Positions 44,685-54,147 of a DNA stretch of 64,000 nt are shown in pieces. Made by a program: the position numbers and the translations under genes. The notes under the pieces were generated by a model that did not search any database, was not told where the DNA came from, and was given only the letters and a program-made list of their open reading frames with translations. This stretch comes from JAVJQS01 sp040218815 (lineage in GTDB: Bacteria > Bacteroidota > Bacteroidia > Flavobacteriales_E > Vicingaceae): the NCBI GenBank assembly GCA_040218815.1, contig JAVJQS010000009.1, forward strand, positions 83,970 through 147,969. The letters run 5' to 3'. The stretch's first letter is position 1. Every line of letters begins with the position of its first letter.

Positions 44685-45899
44685 ATGCTTCGATTAGTTA
44701 TTAAAAATATTCTTTTTGTTATACTCTGTTTTTGCTTCTTGGGGCATACCAAAATAGAGCAGAGTGATTTTCAAAAAAACTTCAATATAGCAAAACAGCA
44801 TTTATCCCAGAGAAGGATTAACAAGGCACTGCCTTATTTGCTTTATTTGCAAAAATCTTATCCGAAAAATGCAAACCTCAAGTATTTAGTGGGACTATGT
44901 TACGCTGAAACTGAAGTTGTAAATCCAGAAACTCTCAAATTACTCACAGAAGCCTCATTAAAAGCATCTATAGACTATGATCCAAATAGTTTAGAAGAAA
45001 AAAGAGTGCCCATTTATGTCTATTACTATTTGAGTATTGCCTACGCTCAAAATGGCGATTGTGAGCAGGCGGAAAAAGCGAGGGATAAATTTTTAGAAGT
45101 TTATCCGCATAAAGATGAATACTACATTGACGAATCAAAACGATGGCTCAAAATTTGTTTTGGAATGAAGGATAAACCAACCATTGACACCTTGCCAAGT
45201 TTTCCAGAATTTGAGCCATATATATCGCCACAACCTAACGTTATAGAGAGTACATCGGAAACAATGGATAGCACATCCATTGAACCTGCTGAGATAAACC
45301 TTGGAGAAACAGTGTCGGATAGAATTTTAACAAAACCTGTTGAATTTACAACTGATCAACCATTATATGGAGTGCAGTTGGGGGCTTTTAAAGAAGCAAT
45401 CCCTGTAAGTAGATTTAAATCAATAAAGAATATTGATGCTTTTATGGATAAAGATGGATTGATCCGTTATGTAGTTGGTCATTTTTCTTTTTATGCTCAA
45501 GCAGAATCGTTATTAAAATATATTCGTGAACAGGGCTTTGAAGATGCTTATGTAGTAAATGTAAATAATGAAAAAAAATATACAGATGAAGTAGTAAGTG
45601 TGAATGATGTAAACATAAAAGCAGTACCTCAAGGGACTGCAAGTTATAAAGTTCAGGTAGGGGCATTTATGGATGAAATACCTGAGGTAACTGCTCAAAT
45701 GTATTTTAAACTTGAAGGAATAGAAGAACTTAGAGAGAATAAATTGACTTACTTGGTTGTAGGCGATTTTAAAACCTATAATGAGGCAAAGGCATATTTA
45801 GAGGGGATAAAAGCCGCAGGAATTAATGATGCATTTGTAATTGCACTATCTAAAGGAAAAAAAATTAGTTTAAAAAAAGCGGAAGAATTAAATAATTAA
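44685..45899 (+). CDS. exported TPR protein with SPOR-like repeats (paralogue 1)
   Basis: The 404-residue protein has a signal sequence (about 5-20), a TPR-like helical part (about 28-150, QRRINKALPYLLYL), an acidic Ser/Thr linker, and two SPOR-like alpha/beta units (about 225-300, LYGVQLGAFKEAIP; about 320-400, SYKVQVGAFMDEIP). SPOR domains often bind denuded peptidoglycan; these are divergent. The next gene, 2 bp downstream, is a full-length paralogue with the same order, and a SpoIIE phosphatase gene follows it. This suggests an envelope-sensing complex coupled to the phosphatase. Confidence 0.78.
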   Translation: MLRLVIKNILFVILCFCFLGHTKIEQSDFQKNFNIAKQHLSQRRINKALPYLLYLQKSYPKNANLKYLVGLCYAETEVVNPETLKLLTEASLKASIDYDPNSLEEKRVPIYVYYYLSIAYAQNGDCEQAEKARDKFLEVYPHKDEYYIDESKRWLKICFGMKDKPTIDTLPSFPEFEPYISPQPNVIESTSETMDSTSIEPAEINLGETVSDRILTKPVEFTTDQPLYGVQLGAFKEAIPVSRFKSIKNIDAFMDKDGLIRYVVGHFSFYAQAESLLKYIREQGFEDAYVVNVNNEKKYTDEVVSVNDVNIKAVPQGTASYKVQVGAFMDEIPEVTAQMYFKLEGIEELRENKLTYLVVGDFKTYNEAKAYLEGIKAAGINDAFVIALSKGKKISLKKAEELNN

Positions 45900-45901
45900 A
45901 A

Positions 45902-47065
45902 ATGAAAAATACCTTGATTGGCTTGTTCCTATTTAGTGTAATAAGTTCAAATGCTCAAAAGAGCTCCTTGGAATTCGCATTTGATCAAGCACGAGCAGAA
46001 TTGGCAACCCGTAATATCGAAGGCGCAATAAATTCACTTAGGAAAGTGTATGTTGAGCAACCTGATAATGCAAATATTAACTTCTTAATGGGAGCAGCAT
46101 ATACGGAGCTGCCCGGAACACAAGAAGAGGCAATATATCATTTAAAAAAGGCCGTTCAAAACGTAAATGAAAATTATGAGGTTGGTTCATTTGTTGAAAA
46201 GTCTGCGCCTATACATGTTTATTACTACCTAGCCATTGCAATGGTTGAGAAAGACATGTGCGCCGATGCTGACCAGGCATTTAAAGAATTTTCAAAATAT
46301 AAATCAAAAGTGGACCAGTATTTTATAGATGAGGTAGATCGACACTTACAAAAGTGCCCATATACAAAAGATGAGCTGGTAAAAGAAATGTGGCGGAAAC
46401 CGATTGCAGCACCTGAAGGTTATGACCCTAATTTATTGCCAAAAGAAGCTAGTATTGAATTAGATACAGCTGACCTTTTAATGCGGGGTTTAGTAACTGA
46501 AAAGCTTGAGTACACAACTAGTGCTCCCTTATATGGAGTTCAAATTGGAAGCAATTTAAACCCTAGTCCTACTAGCAGTTATACCAATGTAAAAAATGTG
46601 GATGTGTTTATAGATAATCAAGGAATCATCCGCTATGTTGTTGGGCACTTTTCTTATCGAAAACAAGCTGAAAGCTTATTAGAGTCACTTCAAGATAAGG
46701 GTTTTAAAGATGCATTTGTTGTGAATGTAAATAATGAAAGGAAGTACTCTAATGAAGTAATTAGCTATAATGATGTGAATTTACGAGCTGGAATTCGCGG
46801 AGGTGTAGAGTATTATGTTCAACTTGGGGCATTTAGGGATACTGTTCCAAAAGAAATCCTCGACATGTATTTTGAAGTTGATGGAATTCAAGAAATCAAA
46901 AATGAAGAAATGACAGTACTAGTGGTTGGCGCTTTTGAGAATTATCAAGAGGCGTTGAATAAAAAAGATGAAGTAGGAATAATTGGGTTTGATGACTCCT
47001 TTATTGTAGCCTATAATCGTGGTAAAAAAGTGCCCTTAAATGAGGCGATTAATCACACAGAGTAA
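45902..47065 (+). CDS. exported TPR protein with SPOR-like repeats (paralogue 2)
   Basis: The 387-residue protein has a signal peptide (about 1-18, ending SSNAQ), TPR-like helices (about 20-150, with INFLMGAAYTELPGTQEEA), a Pro-rich linker and two SPOR-like units (about 215-290, LYGVQIGSNLNPSP; about 305-385, EYYVQLGAFRDTVP). It resembles the preceding protein throughout, including IRYVVGHFS(Y/F) and AFVVNVNNE-type segments, so the pair arose by tandem duplication. It is the middle gene of a run ending with the SpoIIE phosphatase 36 bp downstream. Confidence 0.78.
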   Translation: MKNTLIGLFLFSVISSNAQKSSLEFAFDQARAELATRNIEGAINSLRKVYVEQPDNANINFLMGAAYTELPGTQEEAIYHLKKAVQNVNENYEVGSFVEKSAPIHVYYYLAIAMVEKDMCADADQAFKEFSKYKSKVDQYFIDEVDRHLQKCPYTKDELVKEMWRKPIAAPEGYDPNLLPKEASIELDTADLLMRGLVTEKLEYTTSAPLYGVQIGSNLNPSPTSSYTNVKNVDVFIDNQGIIRYVVGHFSYRKQAESLLESLQDKGFKDAFVVNVNNERKYSNEVISYNDVNLRAGIRGGVEYYVQLGAFRDTVPKEILDMYFEVDGIQEIKNEEMTVLVVGAFENYQEALNKKDEVGIIGFDDSFIVAYNRGKKVPLNEAINHTE

Positions 47066-47101
47066 ATTGAGTATCTAACACTAAGGCCAAAATAATTCAA
47101 A

Positions 47102-48595
47102 TTGAGTAGTTTATTTCGCAGGGTACTTAAAAATCATAGCACCAGAGTGTTGTTATTGTTATTTACTACTCTGTTGATTCTTATTGCTTATTTTCTAACT
47201 CACAGTTATTTCGTGCAGTTAGGGATTCACAAAGCGAAAGTATTGCAGAAACTCGAAGCAGTAACTGCAACTGCAGCATTACAAATTAATGGCGATCAAC
47301 TTGATTTTTTGTTTGAGAATTATCCTAAGAAGGATGATATTTCTTCAAACAAACAAGTTAAAATTTATCAATATATACAAGAGCAGCTCGCTGAAATTCA
47401 GAAAGTAAATGAATTATCTACAGCTATATATAGTTTAACATATGATGTAAAAAATAGTCGATTTTTCTTTGGGGTAAACTCTACAGATAAACCTTTTTAT
47501 AGACATATATATGATCACTATCCTGAAAGCTTAATGAGCAGATATGAGGTAGGAGGAGTATTGGATGTTTATGAAGATAAAAATGGCATATGGCTTTCGG
47601 CTTTTGCTCCTATCAAAAATTCGAATGGTATAACAGTGGCGATTGTTCAAGCTGATAATAGATTTGAACCTTTTTTGAGAGAAGCTAGAGAAGAAATTTT
47701 TGTAAACATTGCTATCTCTCTTGTGATTGTACTTGTAATTTTTGTATTTCTTTTTAGAGCTATGCATTCGATCCTGACTAAAGAAGAGATTTTATCTAGG
47801 AATCTATTAAAATCTAAACACAAATTAGAGCAGAAGAATAAAGAAACTCGAGATAGTATTATTTATGCTAAACGAATTCAGGAAGCAATTCTACCACTTC
47901 CAGAAAAAATACAAAAAAGTTTACCCAACTCTTTTGTTTTTTATTTGCCACGTGATATAGTAAGTGGCGACTTTTATTGGTTTAAAAAAGCTAGAAATAA
48001 AATTTTTATTGCTGCCGTTGATTGCACAGGACATGGAGTTTCAGGTGCTTTTATGTCACTAATTGGCAATGATTTATTAGATGATATTATATGTAAAAAA
48101 GAAATTGATACTCCAAGTGAAATATTGAATGGTTTGCATAAAGGGGTTGTGAAGGTGTTAAAACAAAATAGTAGTGAGAGCGCCTCGAAAGATGGGATGG
48201 ATGTAGCACTTTGTGTTATTGATGAAAAGTTGGAGCAAATGCAATTTGCAGGAGCCTTACGACCATTAATTCATATTAGAAACGGTCAACTTAATCGAAT
48301 AAAATCTGGATACTCACCAGTTGGCGGCTTTAGTGGGATTAAATCAACCTTTGAGGCACATATAATCAAACTTCAAAAAGGAGATATCTTCTATATATAC
48401 TCAGATGGTTTTGCTGATCAATTTGGTGGGGGAGACCATAAAAAGTATATGACAAAAAAATTCCGAAACTTTCTATTGAAAATTTCTAAGTTTCCAATGC
48501 GTGAACAATTAAAACTAGTTGAAAATGAATTCTTTTCCTGGAAGGGTGAGAATGAGCAAGTAGATGATGTCCTGGTGATTGGATTTGAGGTTTAA
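47102..48595 (+). CDS. membrane-anchored SpoIIE-type PP2C phosphatase
   Basis: The 497-residue protein has membrane helices at about 16-37 and 203-222, enclosing a periplasmic sensor domain with a PAS/CACHE-like pattern (LMSRYEVGGVLDVYEDKNGIW split), a short coiled coil (about 225-260) and a SpoIIE domain (about 270-497) with DIVSGDFYWFK, AVDCTGHGVSGAFMS and YSDGFADQFGGG. No HAMP domain is present. The start is a TTG at 47102; the next in-frame ATG would remove the first helix. It closes the operon of the two TPR/SPOR proteins and has a close counterpart at 35536-37326. Confidence 0.9.
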   Translation: MSSLFRRVLKNHSTRVLLLLFTTLLILIAYFLTHSYFVQLGIHKAKVLQKLEAVTATAALQINGDQLDFLFENYPKKDDISSNKQVKIYQYIQEQLAEIQKVNELSTAIYSLTYDVKNSRFFFGVNSTDKPFYRHIYDHYPESLMSRYEVGGVLDVYEDKNGIWLSAFAPIKNSNGITVAIVQADNRFEPFLREAREEIFVNIAISLVIVLVIFVFLFRAMHSILTKEEILSRNLLKSKHKLEQKNKETRDSIIYAKRIQEAILPLPEKIQKSLPNSFVFYLPRDIVSGDFYWFKKARNKIFIAAVDCTGHGVSGAFMSLIGNDLLDDIICKKEIDTPSEILNGLHKGVVKVLKQNSSESASKDGMDVALCVIDEKLEQMQFAGALRPLIHIRNGQLNRIKSGYSPVGGFSGIKSTFEAHIIKLQKGDIFYIYSDGFADQFGGGDHKKYMTKKFRNFLLKISKFPMREQLKLVENEFFSWKGENEQVDDVLVIGFEV

Positions 48596-48642
48596 ATCCA
48601 GATCATTGAAAGGGCTGAATTAGCTCTCATGTAAGAAATTAG

Positions 48643-48719
<77 letters not shown>

Positions 48720-48788
48720 TTTTGCTAGACGACAAATGTATTTAATTTACATGGATTTATTTTTATCCTTTTCTTTTACTTTTGAATC

Positions 48789-49679
48789 ATGTTGAGAAAT
48801 GGAATATCTAAAGAGTTGAGTGCCTACTTAAATCAGGAGCTAAGCAACAATGGCTTGTCGACATCTGATATAATTAAAATGAGTCCAGTATATGGTGGAT
48901 CAATCAATGAATCATTTACAATTACTACTCAAAAGGAACGCTTTTTTATAAAAATAAATTCGGCATCAGAATTTCCAATGATGTTTGAAAGAGAAAAAGC
49001 TGGGCTAGAGCTATTAAGAGTTTCAACTGCTCTAAAAGTTCCATTTATTCATTTATTGGGGGAGCATGATGGTTTAAGTTTTTTGTTGATGGAAAATATT
49101 GAACCTGCAGCCCCTAAACCTAATTTTTGGGAAGATTTTGGAAGAGGTTTAGCTCAGCTCCATCAAAATACACAAGAACAATTTGGGTTGAACTACGACA
49201 ACTACATCGGATCTTTAATTCAAAAAAACAGCAAAAAGAAAGATTGGCTTAGCTTTTTTATTGAAAACAGACTGCATTATCAAGCCAAGTTAGCCTTTGA
49301 AAAAGGACTTGTCAAAAAATCCTTACTGCAAGACCTGGAGCAACTATATCTCAAATTAGACGCAATTTTTCCCAAGGAGCCACCTGCTTTATGCCATGGC
49401 GACTTATGGTCAGGAAATTTTATGGTTGGCAAAAATGGTGAGCCAGTTATTATGGACCCTGCTATTTATTTTGGTCACCGTGAAATGGATTTGGCTATGA
49501 TGCATTTGTTTGGAGGGTTTAATCGAAAACTATATGATGCTTATCATGAGGTTTACCCATTGACTAGCGGTTGGGAAAACCGTATTGAAGTTTGTAACCT
49601 TTATCCCCTGTTAGTGCATGTGAACTTGTTCGGTGAAGGCTATGTCAGTAGGGTTAAAAATATCTTGGAAAAGCTCTGA
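48789..49679 (+). CDS. fructosamine kinase family protein
   Basis: The 296-residue kinase has an ATP-binding N-lobe with the GGSINESFTITT loop (about 37-48) and FFIKIN Lys, and the catalytic loop CHGDLWSGNF (about 200-209) with the metal-binding IMDPAIYFGHREMDLAM (about 218-234), hallmarks of the FN3K/ketosamine kinase family. Bacterial members phosphorylate glycated amines to remove early glycation products. It is monocistronic; a strong terminator-like hairpin lies 175 bp downstream. Confidence 0.92.
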   Translation: MLRNGISKELSAYLNQELSNNGLSTSDIIKMSPVYGGSINESFTITTQKERFFIKINSASEFPMMFEREKAGLELLRVSTALKVPFIHLLGEHDGLSFLLMENIEPAAPKPNFWEDFGRGLAQLHQNTQEQFGLNYDNYIGSLIQKNSKKKDWLSFFIENRLHYQAKLAFEKGLVKKSLLQDLEQLYLKLDAIFPKEPPALCHGDLWSGNFMVGKNGEPVIMDPAIYFGHREMDLAMMHLFGGFNRKLYDAYHEVYPLTSGWENRIEVCNLYPLLVHVNLFGEGYVSRVKNILEKL

Positions 49680-49853
49680 TTTAGATATATATTATTTTGC
49701 AGCGATTATAGAATGAAAATACCAATTTATATATATTAAATATTTCAATTGAGAATTGTTATGAATTTAGCAGCATAGATTGTGAGTTTTAAGATATTAG
49801 GAATTGAATTCTATATAAAAATCCCAAGAATAGTCGTCTACTGCTTTATAATT

Positions 49854-49892
49854 AACTTCCCCTTTTGAAATTACAAATGGGGAAGTTTTTTT
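49854..49892 (+). terminator. intrinsic terminator-like hairpin overlapping the annotated start of the sensor kinase
   Basis: AACTTCCCC at 49854-49862 and GGGGAAGTT at 49879-49887 are exact reverse complements (9-bp stem, 16-nt loop), followed by a T-run to 49892. This has the form of a Rho-independent terminator. The only canonical in-frame starts of the downstream kinase (TTG 49865, ATG 49877) fall inside it, so it may be an attenuator or the kinase may begin further on. Confidence 0.75.
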
Positions 49893-52879
49893 ATTTTACT
49901 AGAAGCTGTTTACGGACTTTTCTTTGCACTCAATTTAGAGTAGGCCTGCAAAGATCCAAAATAGTCTTATTAATTATTTTCCTTGGAGGCAATTCATGTT
50001 TAATCTTTTCACAACAAATCACCTTAAGTCCTCAAGCTAAGAATCAATTATTTGAATCTTATTTAACTGATAAAGTTTCTGATGTTAAAGTTGATGCCAA
50101 TGGATTCGTTTGGGTGGTTACATTTTCTGAGATTATTCGTTATGACGGGAAGAACATTTATAAAATTAATTCTAGCACTGTTAGTCATGACTCATTTATT
50201 CGATTTTACCAAAATAAGAGTGAAGAAATCTTTATAACAGACCTATATGGAGCGGTTTATAGTATTGAGAATAATCAACTTCATGAATTTAAAGGAAATC
50301 AACTTATTAAAGAAAAAAATATTGCAAATAAAATAATTGATATTTACAAGACTAGTGATACCTTAAAAGTTTCGGTTTTTCAAAACGGATTATTATTTTT
50401 TAGAGACGGGAAGTTAATTGAGAAATCGAATAATTATTTAGATAAATATGGTTTTGTATGTGTTCTAGACAAAAAGGAGTCTCCTTTTCTCCTTAAAAAT
50501 AATAACGAAAAATCAAACTCAACAACATTTACCACAATTGATGCTAATGATAAAGTAATAGACCACGTTTTACTTGGGAAATCAAAAGGCTACTACAAAA
50601 ACTCTATGGTAAATCTTTCAGATGGAGAGTACTTAATTTCCACTGGAGAGGGGCATTTGCTTAGACTTAATAAAGAAGGTAAAATATCAGTTCTTCCGTT
50701 TTCAATACCAATTGTGAAGCTATTCAAAGATTCAAGAAACAACATTTGGATGAGCACTCTTAAAGAGGGAGTATTCCTTTTAAGATATAATAATACTTCC
50801 AACCTTATTATTCCATATAATATTTTTAGTAAAAACCAATTAATTATTTCTGCAGAAGACCAAGAAGGTAATTTATGGGGCTATTCAGAATTAAAAGGGG
50901 TTTACAAGATTTTAAATCCAATCTTTTTTCACCTCTATTTTAATGAAGAAGACCCCTCAAGTGAAATAGAAGCTGCAGAATATTTTGAAAATCAGTTGCT
51001 AATTTCTACAAGTGGTTCTTTAATTGGAAGCATTAATCTTAATGATAAGAATTTTCAGAAATTACTTGAACCAAATCCATCATTGAATAAAATCACAGGC
51101 TTAAAAAAAGATACGCTTAATAGTAGAGTTTGGGTTGGAGCTAGAGGCAAGTTGGGATACATTAATTTAAATGGAGAGTATAATAGTACTTCTACAAAGA
51201 AAATAACAAAATACTCAAAAGGGAGACCATTTCATTTTGAATCTTCTAAACCTTCAAATAGAGCTTATATCGCTGGATTTCATAGGAACTTGTATTTTCA
51301 TATTAAGGATACTTCAATTGATTTCGTTTCAGACACATTTCCCAGTTTTATTAAAAATGTCATCGTTCATAATGATTCAACTTTTATAATAACTGAGAAT
51401 AGTTTGTTTTTAGAGTTTGATAAGAGAAGAGTTAATTTATCTGAGAAATACATTGAATTAAAGAGTGGTGTTTCGGATCTTAAAATTAATAACAATAAGG
51501 TTTGGATAGCTTCAAAACAAAGTGGAGTCTTTCAACTTGAGCTTGATTCACTTCATGAGATAAAATATTCGAACCTCAGGATTAGGAATGCTCAAATTGA
51601 AGTTCAAAATAAAAATAACTTGTGGTTATTTTCTAACCAAGGTAGTTTCCTAGTTAAGAATAGAAAAAATAAAAGCGAAGTCATTGCATATCAGAAGCTA
51701 CCTAATAAATCAATATCAAGACTTTTGAGTAGTAATGAATTCTTATTTATGATAACCAAAACTGATGGAATCCTAGGCGTGAGGTTTGATGAACTAATTC
51801 GATATCCATTAAAAACTCCTACTGTTTTTTTCAATAGCCTGAAGTTTGGGAATTTGGATTATACTCACTTAGTTGATTCGAATATTGAGTTGACTTATTT
51901 ATCTAATTCACTTCATCTTAACTACACAGCTATTAATTTCTCTAATGAGAAAACAAGCTATAGATATAAAGTAAATAAACTAAATAGTGAATGGACTATA
52001 ACTGAAGACCAAAGTTTAAATATTTACAATATTCCAAATAATTCCTATGATCTTGAAGTTCAAGCTAGGATTGGAGTGCAGCCATGGGGAGATTCAAAGT
52101 TGATTCAATTTAGAATAACGCCACCATTTTATAAAACATGGTGGTTTATTACATTAATAGTCACTCTATTAGGTGCTTTGCTGTATTTATTTTCAAGGTA
52201 TAAAATTGTTTCATCCAATCAAAGGAAGAGCTTGATAATCAGCAGATTAAAAGCAGAGCAGAAGGCACTCCGAACCCGCATGGACCCCCATTTTATGTTT
52301 AATATTATTTCTTCTTTACAATACTTAATCTTAAAAAAGAAGAATGATGACGCCTCCTTATTTTTGAATCGTTTTGCATTAATTATGCGGAATAATCTAA
52401 AGCAAACTGAAAGTGACAAGATTAGTTTAGAAGATGAAATTCAATTTTTGAAAGAATACATTGAGCTGGAAAAAATGCGTTTTGAGGATCATTTTAATTT
52501 TTCAATAGAAGTAGAAAATTGGATTGATCAAAAAACGATGATACCAACCTTTCTAATTCAACCATTAGTTGAGAATTCGATTAAACATGGCTTTGAAAAT
52601 TTCAATGATAACATTACCCTTAAATTAAGCTTTAAATTACATGAAGATTTTTTAATTGTTGAAGTTGAAGATGATGGGGTAGGTTATTATAAGTCAATTG
52701 AAAGAAAAGCTGACATTGAACTTTCCAAAAAAGATTCCTACGGGTTGAGCACGATTAAGGAAAGAATTGAGTTATATAATGGAAAAATAAATGGAGAAAG
52801 TTTCGAGCTTATAGATTTAAAAAATACAAGTGCACAAAAAAGAGGTACTTTAGTGAGGGTACGTATAAAACTAAATTAA
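49877..52879 (+). CDS. propeller sensor histidine kinase of the LytS/YehU type
   Basis: About 1000 residues. A signal or anchor segment (about 29-46 from ATG 49877, IVLLIIFLGGNSCLIF) precedes a large periplasmic region (about 50-640) of beta-propeller repeats (for example GFVWVVTFSE, NIWMSTLKEGVF, RVWVGARGKLGYI), a Y_Y_Y-type Ig domain (about 665-735), one membrane helix (about 745-765) and a kinase core with the H-box MDPHFMFNIISSLQYL and a HATPase with VENSIKHGFEN. It partners the LytTR regulator 1 bp downstream. Start choice is uncertain: ATG 49877 and TTG 49865 both lie in a terminator hairpin, and no other ATG, GTG or TTG precedes the hydrophobic segment. Confidence 0.88.
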   Translation: MGKFFYFTRSCLRTFLCTQFRVGLQRSKIVLLIIFLGGNSCLIFSQQITLSPQAKNQLFESYLTDKVSDVKVDANGFVWVVTFSEIIRYDGKNIYKINSSTVSHDSFIRFYQNKSEEIFITDLYGAVYSIENNQLHEFKGNQLIKEKNIANKIIDIYKTSDTLKVSVFQNGLLFFRDGKLIEKSNNYLDKYGFVCVLDKKESPFLLKNNNEKSNSTTFTTIDANDKVIDHVLLGKSKGYYKNSMVNLSDGEYLISTGEGHLLRLNKEGKISVLPFSIPIVKLFKDSRNNIWMSTLKEGVFLLRYNNTSNLIIPYNIFSKNQLIISAEDQEGNLWGYSELKGVYKILNPIFFHLYFNEEDPSSEIEAAEYFENQLLISTSGSLIGSINLNDKNFQKLLEPNPSLNKITGLKKDTLNSRVWVGARGKLGYINLNGEYNSTSTKKITKYSKGRPFHFESSKPSNRAYIAGFHRNLYFHIKDTSIDFVSDTFPSFIKNVIVHNDSTFIITENSLFLEFDKRRVNLSEKYIELKSGVSDLKINNNKVWIASKQSGVFQLELDSLHEIKYSNLRIRNAQIEVQNKNNLWLFSNQGSFLVKNRKNKSEVIAYQKLPNKSISRLLSSNEFLFMITKTDGILGVRFDELIRYPLKTPTVFFNSLKFGNLDYTHLVDSNIELTYLSNSLHLNYTAINFSNEKTSYRYKVNKLNSEWTITEDQSLNIYNIPNNSYDLEVQARIGVQPWGDSKLIQFRITPPFYKTWWFITLIVTLLGALLYLFSRYKIVSSNQRKSLIISRLKAEQKALRTRMDPHFMFNIISSLQYLILKKKNDDASLFLNRFALIMRNNLKQTESDKISLEDEIQFLKEYIELEKMRFEDHFNFSIEVENWIDQKTMIPTFLIQPLVENSIKHGFENFNDNITLKLSFKLHEDFLIVEVEDDGVGYYKSIERKADIELSKKDSYGLSTIKERIELYNGKINGESFELIDLKNTSAQKRGTLVRVRIKLN

Positions 52880-52880
52880 T

Positions 52881-53582
52881 TTGAAAGCCTTAATTGTAGA
52901 CGATGAACCAATGCCTGCTAAATATTTACAGGAGTTAATAAAACAAAGCTGTTTTGAAATAGATACAGCGCTGCTAGCAATTTCTGCTGAAGAAGGGATC
53001 AGGTTTTTGGAAAAAGAATTTGTTGATATTCTATTTTTAGATATAGAAATGAATACGATGACTGGCTTTGATTTATTGAATAAAGTTAATATAGCTGCAT
53101 CAACCAAAGTTATATTTACTACAGCATACTCTAAGTATGCAGTAGATGCCTTTAGAGCAGATGCTTTAGATTACTTAGTAAAGCCAATCCAAAAAGATGA
53201 ATTAATTTCAGCCGTAAGAAAAGTTTCAAAAGCAAAAAGTTCAAGCGGAGCTAAAGATTCAAAAAAATCAATTTTTGTTTATCTAGATGAAGAGTATATA
53301 AACTTAAAGATAGAAGATATTATTCGATTTGAAGCGGACGGTAGCTACACAAAAATTGTTTGTGCAACAAACACATTGCTCTCAAGTAAACCATTAGGCT
53401 TTTATGAAAACGAAATGCTCGATTTAGATTTCGTCAGATGTCACAATTCGCATCTAGTTAATATCGACAATATAGCTAAGATTGGGAAAGGCAAGTCTGC
53501 TTATTTAGAGCTGACAAATGAAGATATTATTCCAATATCAGCATCAAAAAAAGAAGCTTTGAAAGCTAAACTTAGAATTTAA
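52881..53582 (+). CDS. LytTR-family response regulator
   Basis: The 233-residue regulator has a receiver domain (about 1-118) with DDE at 7-9, phospho-acceptor D54 (LFLDIEM) and K103 region (DYLVKPI), and a LytTR DNA-binding domain (about 133-232, with DIIRFEADGSYTKIV and FVRCHNSHLVNI). The start is a TTG at 52881, 1 bp after the kinase stop, which implies coupled translation. Targets are unknown. Confidence 0.93.
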   Translation: MKALIVDDEPMPAKYLQELIKQSCFEIDTALLAISAEEGIRFLEKEFVDILFLDIEMNTMTGFDLLNKVNIAASTKVIFTTAYSKYAVDAFRADALDYLVKPIQKDELISAVRKVSKAKSSSGAKDSKKSIFVYLDEEYINLKIEDIIRFEADGSYTKIVCATNTLLSSKPLGFYENEMLDLDFVRCHNSHLVNIDNIAKIGKGKSAYLELTNEDIIPISASKKEALKAKLRI

Positions 53583-53657
53583 GCTAAAAAATACCCTCAA
53601 CAGGGGATAATAAAGTAAGTTTCTTAACTTAAATTTAACATTCAAAACATTAAGTAT

Positions 53658-54107
53658 ATGAAAGTTAAAATTGCCTTGGGGCTAATTCTAGTTTTTGCAG
53701 TGATGCAATTGTTTACGATTGAAAGAGTCCTATATGAAAAACCCACTGAACAGGATTTTATTCTTATCGAAAAACCCAATCAAAACGTTGAATTGTTGCT
53801 AAAAAATGTTTGTTATGATTGTCATTCAAACCAGGTAAAATATCCTTGGTATAGCGGAGTTGCTCCTTTTTCTTGGATTGTAAATGACCATATAGAAGAG
53901 GGAAGAGAACATTTTAATCTATCTACTTGGGGGAACTACGATAGTGGTAAAAAGGAACATAAAGCTGAAGAGGCTTGGGAAGAAGTAGCTGAAGGTGAAA
54001 TGCCCTTAAAATCATATACTTTCATTCACCGAGAAGCTAATTTAGACCATGATCAAGTAGAGTTATTAGTGAGCTATTTTAAAGAAATCCAACAGCAGTA
54101 TAAATAG
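53658..54107 (+). CDS. haem-binding domain protein (single CxxCH)
   Basis: The 149-residue protein has an N-terminal membrane anchor or signal (about 4-22) and a haem attachment site C52-Y-D-C55-H56 followed by SNQVKYPWYSGVAPFSW, characteristic of the Haem_bd family. It probably faces the periplasm and holds one c-type haem. It is monocistronic and converges on the TonB receptor operon. An imperfect TACCCTC...GGGGATA repeat (53592-53609) upstream resembles the 7-2-7 sites of the two promoters at 60.4 and 61.7 kb. Confidence 0.87.
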   Translation: MKVKIALGLILVFAVMQLFTIERVLYEKPTEQDFILIEKPNQNVELLLKNVCYDCHSNQVKYPWYSGVAPFSWIVNDHIEEGREHFNLSTWGNYDSGKKEHKAEEAWEEVAEGEMPLKSYTFIHREANLDHDQVELLVSYFKEIQQQYK

Positions 54108-54147
54108 TTTAAAGAAAGCTCAAAAAAATAAGCGGAGAACTTTATCT

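Noticed and set aside
45442..45698. Two minus-strand frames rich in Tyr, His and Leu
   Set aside because: Shadows of the well-supported TPR/SPOR gene on the plus strand.
53592..53609. Third 7-2-7 site upstream of the haem-binding gene
   Set aside because: TACCCTC and GGGGATA are separated by 4 bp, not 2, and no -7 element sits at the fixed distance, so I do not count it as a confirmed member of the regulon.
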